From: Haliclystus octoradiatus
Taxonomy: Eukaryota; Cnidaria; Staurozoa; Stauromedusae; Haliclystidae
Reading direction: 5' to 3'
DNA length: 64,000 nucleotides
Assembly: GCA_916610825.1 (NCBI GenBank)
Contig: OU744454.1
Coordinates: 16,548,336 to 16,612,335, forward strand
Shown: positions 1-17,130 of the stretch, in pieces
How the letters are laid out: every line of letters begins with the position of its first letter
Position numbering within the stretch: the first letter of the stretch is position 1
Notes under the pieces: generated by a model
Told to the model about the DNA's origin: nothing
What the model saw: only the letters and a program-made list of their open reading frames with translations
The model's database searches: none
Translations under genes and position numbers: made by a program

Positions 1-124
1 AGAAGATGATAATATACATAACATAAATTGACATAAATTCATAATGGTATATGTGATAAAAACACACAGTAATTGGTGCAACAGTTTCGTTTTAATCCAA
101 AATCATCTCAGGTGACGAAAAAAT

Positions 125-3100
125 CACATGAATATCTATATAAAAATCTAATATTTGTCTATTGAATTTATCTGAACGGTATTATACTTTTTAACAATGG
201 CAAACAGTAATCACAGGAAAGATATTTTAACAAAACAACTAATTACGGATACCGTATACAATACAAGCACAATGAAATAACTATCACACTCAAATCTAAT
301 ATCCCAGCAGAAAAATGTTTCTTGGTATTATTCTTCCATTCTCTGTATTTCATCTGGTCGTTGTTTTAGACACTTTTCCAAGTGACTCGGGAGATGTGGC
401 AAATAATTGTCAATTACATTTACAGATATAAATGTTATCCTTATATGGTTATGATAATCGTCAGTACGATAACACACACAGTGTAGTTATCAACAGAATG
501 AATATATTGAGTAGAAGAGAATATATATATATATATACTACATGAATAAGAGGTTAGATGTTACATGACTACGAGGGTAGTTGAATATCACACATCTCCT
601 TTTCGAGTCTTTAATGATATTTTAGGCAAAATTTAAATAATTATATGATTTTATTGGTATAAACATTACAATCGAATGATATACTGTACAATCACGACGT
701 AGTACTACACCACTAACCAATTTAATAAGATAGTCGTAATTACGATTGTTTGAACAAGAAACAATTACACCGTATTTATCCCAGTTCTTAGTGATCGGAT
801 GTTGAACGGCAACGTAATTACCAACTTTTAGTTTCAGCAGAGATCGGGTGAGTGCATTGTTGATAATTTGAGTTTGTCATTGGCCAATGCTGCGTTGGCT
901 TCAGAGTTATGAGCAGAGTTTTTCCACTCGCAAGAAAAGAAGCGACGATGGACAATTTAATTTAACTTTTCTACATTGTGACCGAAAACAATTTGAGAAG
1001 GTGAGCGCCCCTCACTGAAAGATTTATTTCTAAATTAAACAATAGCTTCTGTCCATGCTTCTGAATTTAGCTGAGATGTAGGGGATTGCAACAGCGACAA
1101 AGAAGTGTCTTTAAACATTTAATACCTGTTTTAGCACTGTTGTCAGAATTAACAGAAGAGTCTTGTATGATACCTCAATCCAATAAGAAATCTTTGAATA
1201 ATTTAGCTCCAAATTGTGAGCCACTGTCCGTTACAAAACACTTGAGGACAAAAGTTTGGCCAAAAATTTGTTTACAACAGTCAGTTCTAGTCGCCGTAGG
1301 TGCGTTTTTGCCAAGGGTAAATATAAAAGGCCAACCAGAATAAGCATCAAAGGCAATGAGGAATTGTTGATCAGCGTGTTGACCAAGTTCAGCGTGAATA
1401 ATTTCAAATGGCTTTGATGCAGATGAACGTGACAAGTGTTGTTCTTTATTACTGATATGGTTGATAGAGACATTGGTGGGTAATTGTTAGAATTAGTGAC
1501 GTCATGGACATCTACAGAATCATTCCGAATATTCATAAAATTAGGTTGAATTGTAATTGAATTAATATTTGATTGAGTAGCTAACGGGCTAATGCAGTCT
1601 TTGTTGCAGCTTCAAATGGATAATTGGAATGCAAAATGCCTAATGATCGGCTAGTGTGCCAAGATAAATATACCCCTTGGCCACCATCTAGGATGTGTAC
1701 GTCATCTAATATAGTGTTAGACCAAAACTAAATTGGAACGGAAATTTACCGATGACTTTAATTGTATGCTCGTAAGCGTCTTTAGGTTGGATATCCGATG
1801 GTAGTAAGTTGTTTTTGTTAATGTGTATTTGACGTAATATATCAATACCAGCAGCGGTGATGTCTGCACCAGTTTCGGGAGAAACGGAAATAACAGTGAG
1901 TTTAACAACCAGACCACCAATTTGAATGCTTACTGTAGGGGCTTTCTGACTAATTGCAGAGGCTGATAATAATGGACCTATTTGAATTGATTGAATATGA
2001 TTAATACTTTCGGTTTCTGGCGTTGTACGGCACACATTAAAAAGTGACCTCTGCCACCAAACGAGCCACAAAATCTATCACTTGCAGGACAGTTTTCCTG
2101 GAAAATAATTAAGCTTTTACTGCTTCCTCAAAACTACATAATGATATAGCCTTATGAAAGGTGAGTTTGTCAATCGTTAGAAGTTTTTGTGTGACATCAC
2201 CGTCGTGAATTCCGCTACCGATACTATCACGTAATACGGTTTTCTCCGAATTGCAGACACGACAATGCAAACAATACAAACACGTTTTCAATAACTCACG
2301 TATTTGAGTCAGCCAATCATCAAAGTTCTCACCAGGTTGTTGGTCTTGTTGATTAAAATTACGGCGCTCGATGACGACATTGATTTGGCCACGAAGATGA
2401 CTTCTAATTACTTCGATGAGTTTTGATGGTAATTTTGCTTTTTCATGGGAAAGTGCCAGATTTCTTACAACTTCAAGGGTGTCGGTGGATAGACATAACT
2501 TTAATACAGCCAATTGATTACAATGTGATTGATCTTTTAAACCAGAAATGGTATGGTACGCGTCCCAGCGATCACACCAAATTTCAAAATTTTCTCCTCT
2601 ATCTGTGGAGATGTCGAGATAAGGAGCTTTGATGGATGACGGCATACGATAAGATGCGTTAGTAATCTTCGCGTTAACACCAGTAAGATCAGCAGAAAGA
2701 CCAGCAGTGGCATATTCATTGTCATTAGTACTCATATTGAGTAAATAATAATAAAAATTTAAAATTAAGTAATAGTTATAATAAAATTGAAATTGAAATA
2801 ATTTGAGTTAAACACAAGCTCGCAGCGCCATCAATGATAATCGATATTACGATGATTCAAGATAAACACACGCAATGCAGTTATCAACAGGATGAGAATG
2901 TATATATACTACTTGAATAAGAGGTTAATTGCTACATGACTACGAGGGTAGGTGTATTGTACTTATTCATTTGATGTTGTGTTTGGATTATTTTGTTGTT
3001 CTTATTTGGAGTTACAATGCAATAGTATATTTACAATTTGGAGGGAATTTATTTATCATCGATTTATTCACTGTCAATTTGGCCTAAAAGATTTTAAATT

Positions 3101-3398
3101 AACAAACATAGTGGCGCTATATCTAACTGTTGTTATCGTGTGTGATATGCAAAATGCTGTCATGTCAACCACTCAGGCCGGCAATATATTACACAACTAC
3201 CAGATGAAATACAGAGAATGGAAGAACAATGGCAAGAAACATTTTGCCGCTGATAATTTATTTTTGATTGTGTTTGTATCATATATCTGCAATTAGTTCT
3301 TGTTTTAAAATATCTCTGCTGTAATTATTGTTTGCCATTGTTAAAAAGTATTAAATTCAATAGGCAAATAATTAGATTTTTATATAAATATTCATGTA
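125..3398. repeat. Large inverted repeat enclosing an LTR fossil
   Basis: Positions 125-367 and 3193-3398 are inverted copies of each other. Shared blocks include CACATGAATATCT, TTTTTAACAATGGCAAAC and CTCTGTATTTCATCTGGT read on opposite strands. The arms are imperfect, with small indels, and contain short shared reading frames (an arm-internal peptide ending DEIQRMEE). I do not recognise the element. It could be a DNA transposon with long inverted ends or two independent insertions of one repeat in opposite orientation. The LTR fossil at 449-2951 lies between the arms. The whole block lies upstream of the first visible TPR exon, presumably in a TPR intron. Confidence 0.6.
449..2951 (-). mobile_element. 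LTR retrotransposon fossil, Ty3/gypsy-like, incomplete
   Basis: Minus-strand element with short direct repeats at its ends, about 449-577 and 2836-2951, sharing stretches such as GTTATCAACAG and TACATGACTACGAGGGTAG. Parts recognisable by similarity are a gag-like region (2109-2735), an aspartic-protease-like region (1706-2071) and integrase-core-like sequence (1175-1536). The order fits Ty3/gypsy. I found no convincing reverse-transcriptase part. The element is broken, with at least four breaks, and the diverged repeats suggest an old copy. The terminal repeats are unusually short, so their exact ends are uncertain. Confidence 0.6.
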
Positions 3399-3640
3399 AC
3401 TTTTTAACTCAAACAAATATCAGCTTGACACAATGATATTGTGATAACTAAAACTTGTGTCTTGTGATAATTAATTGAATAACTTTACTCAAATTCTATT
3501 GCGAGAGCCAATCGACAATCGACCACACTGCTGACGTACACTAAGATGACTCATTTAATTATTAGTAAGACAACAGTATTGGTGCAGTGGAAATAGCACA
3601 GGACAGTTAAACTATTATACATTCAAAACTAGCAAAATAT

Positions 3641-3961
3641 TAGCCTGCGTACCAGCCCCTAGGTTTTTTCTGAAACCATAGGGTCTGTGAACTAATGTGT
3701 GATTTTCAGCCCAACAAGTTCTCATGAATTTGAGATATAATTTATGCATTACGTTGAGATCATTGTCGCGGCTGATAACTATGACGTGTTTGACAGAGAG
3801 TTGTGATTTTATGACAATTGATGTTTTGTGACAATGTGTGAATTGGAGTGTGAATAATTTACTAAATTTATATAGGTGCTATTTTCAATGGGCTGAGAAT
3901 CACACATTAGTTCACAGACCCTATGGTTTTAGAAATAAACCTCGGGTTGGTACGCAGGCTA
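3641..3961. mobile_element. MITE with about 70-bp terminal inverted repeats (MULE-like)
   Basis: A 321-bp element starting TAGCCTGCGTACC and ending GGTACGCAGGCTA. The inverted ends match over about 70 bp and include ATAGGGTCTGTGAACTAATG. The flanks GCAAAATAT (3632-3640) and GCGGAATAT (3962-3970) look like a 9-bp target-site duplication with two changes. It has no coding capacity. The second element at 45091-45473 has the same termini and a perfect 9-bp duplication, which supports the boundaries. Nine-base duplications suggest a Mutator-like source; that assignment is inference. Confidence 0.75.
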
Positions 3962-4067
3962 GCGGAATATCAGCATCATACAAATATACAATTATTAAAA
4001 TATCTAATTTGATTGTGTGGGTTTGTTTTCTGCATTAGATTATACTCAATTTTATTTCTGTTTCCAG

Positions 4068-11067
<7,000 letters not shown>

Positions 11068-11617
11068 AATATATATATTGTAATATATATCATCATTTTT
11101 CTACCGCTTTTCACTTTATAGTTTATTATTGATCATTATTGACATAAATTATGTATAAATCATGTTTGATTGTTTGATTATCGTGCTGTTATAATTTTCT
11201 TGATTACAACACAATGCAGCTCAATTTTACTGACTGCCTTTGTGTTCCTCATATTCACATGACACACGTATGGCACACATTTAATTCAACTATGTTTTTG
11301 GAATGCGACATGGAAATCGGGGTGAAAACCATCAGATTAAAATTCTTTATGTGAACCAGAAAGCGAAATAAAAACCGAAGCCTGTCCGATCCATGGCTGG
11401 AAAACAACTATTTATAATATATAACTGAAATAGCTTGAAAAACCCAAACTGTTGTCATAGGAACCACGCCGCCTGAAATTTGCTGACCCTCTTTCTCATA
11501 CGTGCTCAAAATTGCAAAAGAGACATTCACCGTTCTTGCTAGTAATCACCATTTTGAAACTGGGACACGGCTGTTTCGTGTTGGATTTTCATTACTTCTT
11601 CACCTAATTCATATCCA
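11068..11617 (+). other. TPR 3' UTR and ATP5PF promoter region
   Basis: 550 bp between the TPR stop and the next start codon, same strand. It begins with an AT-rich run of TATATA and holds the TPR 3' UTR and then the 5' region of the coupling-factor gene. I see no coding sequence or repeat here. Confidence 0.6.
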
Positions 11618-11941
11618 ATGGCATCTCTTGTAAGACCTTCTCATTTATTGAGAGGGGAATTTAGATTATTACTGTCTGCTTGCCACGGAAGAAACTTGAC
11701 GTTGTCGTCTGCTGAAGCAGCAAAGGCCAGTGCTGCATCTACCAACTTGGACCCAATTCAACGGCTGTTTCTAGATAAACTGGTAGACTACAGAAGCAAA
11801 TCGGCCAAAGCAGGACCTGGCAAGCTGCCAGATTCCAGTGCAACATTCGAGAAGCAATGTCAAATTGAACGCGAAGGATTGAAGAGAAGATACGGTGGTG
11901 GAAACATGGAAGAATTACCAAAATTTAGTTTTCAACAATAA
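11618..11941 (+). CDS. ATP5PF: ATP synthase-coupling factor 6, mitochondrial
   Basis: Coupling factor 6 belongs to the peripheral stalk of mitochondrial F1Fo ATP synthase and links F1 to Fo in the inner membrane. The 107-residue product matches the usual length (about 108). Residues 1-40 are Arg/Ser/Ala-rich without acidic residues (MASLVRPSHLLRGEFRLLL), fitting a cleaved targeting peptide. The family core follows: LDPIQRLFLDKLVDYRSKS (family form LDPIQKLFVDKIREYKSK) and the end LPKFSF, equivalent to FPTFKF. It stops soon after that motif, so the C-terminal extension of vertebrates is missing. The gene is a single exon here; a processed retrocopy cannot be excluded, but the frame is intact. 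Confidence 0.9.
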   Translation: MASLVRPSHLLRGEFRLLLSACHGRNLTLSSAEAAKASAASTNLDPIQRLFLDKLVDYRSKSAKAGPGKLPDSSATFEKQCQIEREGLKRRYGGGNMEELPKFSFQQ

Positions 11942-12790
11942 GAATATTGAATTATGAACAACACAAAAAGTAAAAGAAAAACTATCATATAGTTAATGGG
12001 ACTGATATGTGAGTGTCATTAGCAAATATTCTTAATTAAAGGTTGTGAAGTTGTATTGACCATTTAGTAGAGCGTTGGTGGATTGTTACTTTAACTTGTT
12101 ATAATTAATGTGCCTGTTTGGTTCGTATGATCCATCTCTCTGTTTCAGGTTCCTCTTAGCTCCCCATTATCAGACATCCTGGATTACCAACACTTAACTG
12201 ATTCACTTGAACCTCATAAATTGCAAGCCAGATTGGAAAGAGTGCATATGCACCAGTTTGCAGAGTATGACAGAGCCGCCCTCGGGATAATATTTCAAGC
12301 ATCTCATGCCCCTTGCCAAAGTTTTTGCGGGAATCCTATTACTGTACTGCTATTTATTTTAAAAATATCCGCCCGCTGAGAAGGCAAAAATCTGTTAAAG
12401 TGTCTGCAGGCGAATCAAATATTTTGTGCCCCCCCCCAACATTTTGTTGAAAAGTGCCTTACTCTGCAAACTGGCATGTGCATCTTTTTCTTTCGCGAGA
12501 AAAAAGTTCTGATATTTTGATCTCTAGACTTTGTTATTTTTCCATGGTGGGCTCTCCTGTCATTTCAACATGAGTTCCGACATTCAAAGGAGCACTATTT
12601 CTGAATTATGGTACTTTCAACAATAAATAACTCAGCTCGTATGAGCTCCAAATTAAAAAATTATTGTCGCCATTCCTATCTATTTTGCATGGGTTAGTCG
12701 ATTCCGGAAAAACATTTTTTAATGTCATGTGCACTTTTAAAAATTTTAAGTCTGTGCGCGTACGTTACAACTGGCTACCATAAGTTTGTG
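11942..12790. other. Intergenic DNA with short inverted repeat
   Basis: No convincing gene. 12245-12277 and 12455-12483 are inverted versions of a CCAGTTTGCAGAGTA motif about 180 bp apart, perhaps a small unassigned element. A splice-acceptor-like TTTCAG at about 12148 is followed by roughly 75 open codons without recognisable similarity; I do not call it an exon. Confidence 0.4.
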
Positions 12791-13698
12791 CAGGGATGTT
12801 AGTAACGATTACAAAAGTAACGACGTTACTTGTAATCGTTACTTTTTAGTAACTTCTACTTGTAACTAGTTACTTTTCTGTAAAAGTAACTTCTACTTGT
12901 AACTAGTTACATTTAGGATTAAAAATAAAGTAACGATTACTCGTTACTTCTTCACTACATTTTCGCTTTTCTTCCGTTACTTTTTTCACAATAGAGTGCT
13001 GAAAGTTAGCAGCTTCTCGATCGCAATTGTGTTTTGCTTAATCAAAATCTTTTGTTCCTATTGTTACCATCCAAGAACAATAAAACACAAACAAATGTTT
13101 TCTGCAACTGCAGGAAGTCTTGTCATTAATTTGGATGTCAATAAAATTACATTCGGGGATGTAAACATTCTGTTTTTCTGAGTTTATAATATTCAAGTGA
13201 TTCAACAAGCGTTTTATGTCTGACTTGTCTGTTCGATCATAGGTTCGATCAATAAGTTGTCATAGCAACCAAGCCTGAAATAGAACTAATGGCGCGTAAC
13301 TTGAGATTTCTTTGTTAATAATAAGGGGGATCGAATAACTAGACCGCTCATTCAAACACGCTAAAGGAATAGGTGTGAATTATTCGTCGGGTGTTTGTTT
13401 TGGTATTTATTATTTTCTAAAGGAGCATTTGATTTGATTAATTAACAAATTAAAATACATAAATATTATTTCAATATTTCATATATATCTCATTGCTTCT
13501 GTTGGATATTTTTAGATTTATTTAGAAAAAGTAACGGAAAAAGTAACTGTAACTAGTTACTTTCGAATTGAAAGTAACTTGTAACTAGTAACCGTTACTT
13601 TTTCTGAAAAGTAACGTCTGAAAGTAACTAGTTACTATCTCGTCCAAGTAACGGTAACTGTAACTAACTACTTTTCAAAAGTAACTTTAACATCCCTG
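12791..13698. mobile_element. Non-autonomous hAT-like element with 8-bp TSD
   Basis: A 908-bp element with ends CAGGGATGTTA and TAACATCCCTG, flanked by a perfect 8-bp duplication AGTTTGTG (12783-12790 and 13699-13706). Terminal CAGGG/CCCTG and 8-bp duplications are hAT hallmarks. The outer 200 bp at each end are packed with GTAAC/GTTAC and palindromic GTAACTAGTTAC words, the kind of subterminal repeats hAT transposases bind. No transposase coding sequence is visible. Confidence 0.9.
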
Positions 13699-14027
13699 AG
13701 TTTGTGTACAATTAAAGACTTTTCCCCAGACTGTTTACGAAATTTGCTTCATTATGTTGGTCCTGTGTTTCCAATATTACTAAGTCTTTGGTTTTATTTA
13801 AATTATTGAGATTTAGTAGCAACCATTTGATTATCATTACATAATATATCAAACTGTAGAAAAAAGATCTTGCGTTATGATGTTAATGAGGTATGATTAT
13901 TTGACTGGCACAACGGATTGCATGGGACAAAATTGATAAGAAATTATCATTAATTCAGTTTCCCCTGCCTGTAATATTCTGTGGTTAAAATCTGTCAGGC
14001 CTAATTAATACATTATTAAAACTAAGT

Positions 14028-16958
14028 TTACAACTCTTCTTTGTTATTCCCGGGTGATTCATTGTCTGCCACATTGATCTGCTCTTCCGTGTTTGACGAT
14101 GGCTGTACGTTAATGGACGTCAGAACAATATCCCCTTTTAATAAATCACCAAGCCAAAGATTAACACTTTGTTCGCTCCTTTTGTCAATGGTCTTTAGCT
14201 CATGCCACGCTGCTTTTTGCTTTAAAGGAGAGTTCATAAATGTAAGTTTTAGAATTAGATTAAAATGTCACTTAAATGAGAAGCTCAATTCCATCAAACG
14301 AGATGTGAAAATGTTTTCTGCAAATCTATTCAAAAACATGAACTCACAGTGGCCATTTCAATTGCACCAATGGTTGGTAAGGATGGATCAACACCAAACG
14401 TTTCTTGCCAATATTTCCCCATCTAGGGATAAAGAGACGTTTAATTATTTTGATTATTATTTTCTATGCACTTTGTTAACTATAGTAATTAGTAACTTAG
14501 TAGAATACCATTGGGAAGGATTCAGGGTCAATCCAGACAAAATGGAGTTCGTTTGAATCTTTGTGTTTCTTGGCTACGTTCTTTAACAGTGACAAAAAAC
14601 TTTTTCCAGCTTAATTAAAGAGAAGAGATAAATTATATGCTACAACATTCAAAGAAAAGTTTTTAAATATTTGTTAAATGAATGATTGATTGTTTTCTTG
14701 CCTTGTGTTGTACCAGCTGCAAATATAGGAACGACATATCCCTTTGTGTCAACAGACTAGAAATAACAAGAACACAACACAGTTAAAACTTAGATCTCTA
14801 CTATCTGATATGTAAAGTGAATAAGCTTCAAACCTGTCTATAGTGGTCAATTTATCTACCTCTCATAGCTGGCTGTTATATACAGGTTTGACTGTACTAT
14901 GAGTTGACGTCAACACTTACCCAAACTTCGTGGATGTTTTCTAATTGCAGCTTTTGTATAATTTGTCTGTCAGAACAGGACAAATAAAATGTTGTTACAA
15001 TCAATATATGCTGGTAAGTAAGCTGTAAGGCAGTGCCGTTTGTAAATCATTGTAAAGCTCTAATTGCCAGTAGACTAATTTCTGATACCTTTTATTTTCT
15101 TTCACAAACGAAGCAATTTCTTTCTCATTCCATGAAACCTGTTTTGTGATAATACAATTGAAAAATGATAGTTGATGTACTCCCAGGAAGAGAATTATTA
15201 ATGAATCAACATACTTTTGCTGGCATTGTGAGAGATCTCTCAAAGGGTTTTGAAAACGACAGAGAGTTCATTTTTTTCAGATGAAGTGATTTTGCAATCT
15301 TTAATAAAGTAAATATAAAATACAATGGTATCATACACAAACCACTTTAGTTAATCAACAACGAAAACATGACTGATGACATGTCTCACCTTCTGATCTG
15401 TTACGGCATAAAACTTGATCGCTGGTTGAAAGTGTCGAGCGACTCCTTGGAGCACACCCTCCTCTGACGAGCCTTTGGTAATGTATGAAACTGACTTAGC
15501 TGTGTCCAAGTTGTCGTATTGTCTTTTTTCTACTTTTGAATTAATGAAACTCACAGGTGACTCAAACAGCTAAAGAAATTTAACAGATTCCATTGCATTT
15601 AAGATAGGCATTGACACCTCAATTAACATGTTATACTACATCTGGTAGAGTGAGTTACCTTTGAAACATAAGGGATAAAGATATCAGGAGTCCTATAGAA
15701 TAAAAATGCAAGATAAAACCATGAAAATGCATTGTGGTTCTAGGTCCCCAACTACCCACTGATCTCATTGCACAGGTAAAACTTATTACCTACATACTGT
15801 AATTTTGGACAACTTTCAGCAGTCCAGAACTTGAGCCTACTATTTATACGCATCCTAGACATCCTGGTCATTAAAAAAAGTTTTGAAATTGTGACAAAAT
15901 GCAAGCAAATACAATTCGGGAGTGAAACTTTTTGAACCTAAGAAGACAAATAATTCCTTCTATAGCAAAACATCTTTTTCTGTATTTTGACCAACTTCAC
16001 ACAGAGAAATTGATTTTTTTATATTATTTTATTATTTATTTTTGTTAACAAAATATACGCGAAAATTGATACAATAATTCCGGTTTTAATGATGATGAAT
16101 TCTCGTTTCACACTATCGAGAAGGGTGAATCTCGGTTCACGTTTATAGGTTAGCCCCCAGTTAACTTCTATTAAACTCAAAACAAATATACCGCGACAGC
16201 ACTATTCTGACACATTAACGACATACTATTTTACTGCTTGCATTTGATTTGTTGGATTTAGAAAGTAATTTTTGATCCTCTACTACGCTGTGCGGATTGA
16301 AAGGGATATGTATTTTATTTATAACCTTTGACCAAAATATATGGATGATCTTCCTTGGTTGAAAATTGTAATTGTGCCGGCATACGATATACCTGAAAAG
16401 TGAAAAGTTATCTTGATAGTACGTACATTGACTGCATAGCAAGAAATTTAGTTTGATGATACTTAGTTGTGATAAAACTGACCTGCTTTCTGTACGGATG
16501 TGGGATTGTCTATCATGTTGCATACAGCACTTATAATTTTACCATTGAATATTTGTGCAGCAACCTTGACAACAAATAGAAGAGTGATTTTCTGGTATAG
16601 TAATTTGTAATTCATTGATTACTTAGTCATGTCCTTCCTATGACTATATCAATAATCAACTGACCTCCAAGATATTTTTCTCCTCAGCCTGTGGTTGCGA
16701 TCCTCCGTCATCCTTTGAACCACCTTGGTCTACAAGAAATAAAACGACAACAATGTTCTTCTTTTTAATCAGATTGGCATAATTTTTATCTGTTAACTGA
16801 ACGGTCCTCTTTACTCCATCGTGTTTAAGCATTTCTTGGAACCGTCTGGCTTTCTGTTGCAATGATTCGTTTGTCTCCTCATCTTCGTTGCACAACACAT
16901 CGTTGAGTAACACAACTGCCATAATTACCAGAACATTGCGTGATATCAGTACATACAT
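14028..16958 (-). CDS. CASQ: Calsequestrin-like ER calcium-buffer protein
   Basis: Calsequestrin is the luminal low-affinity Ca2+ store of the sarco/endoplasmic reticulum. Exons (minus strand, 5' to 3'): 16958-16665, 16564-16483, 16392-16326, 15692-15659, 15569-15390, 15298-15215, 15138-15089, 14966-14921, 14756-14714, 14609-14509, 14422-14348, 14219-14028. They close in phase as 415 residues (family about 400). A signal peptide (residues 1-24) precedes HDGVKRTVQLTDKNYANLIK, then VSFINSKVE, HFQPAIKFYA, SLHLKKMNSLSFSKPF, VSWNEKEIASFVKEN, HFVWIDPESFP and YWQETFGVDPSLPTIGAIEM, each lining up with a calsequestrin segment across its three thioredoxin-like folds. Similarity is low but collinear. 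Oddities: the long poly-Asp/Glu tail is nearly absent, and the protein ends KEEL, a KDEL-type ER retrieval signal. It shares a 172-bp divergent promoter region with ZNHIT1. Confidence 0.85.
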
Positions 16959-17130
16959 ATTAGCTATTATCTTACACTACAGTGTTGTGATATAAGCCTA
17001 GCACCCACTTTTCCAACCAGTTTAAATTGTGATTGCCAACAGGTCAAAAAGACAAAAACACAGACATTCTGTGATCTGTGGCAGGCACGTTGAACCCGCC
17101 TCATTCACAGAATTTACTCAGTTAAGAAAA
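16959..17130. promoter_or_regulatory. Divergent promoter interval between CASQ-like gene and ZNHIT1
   Basis: Only 172 bp separate the two start codons, so both transcripts must start inside or very near this interval. No TATA box stands out. The interval has several AGGTCA-like and CACGTT words, but none is certain. Confidence 0.6.

Noticed and set aside
12149-12380. Exon-like open stretch after TTTCAG (VPLSSPLSDILDYQHL)
   Set aside because: No recognisable homology, no matching upstream donor in phase, and it runs into an inverted repeat.
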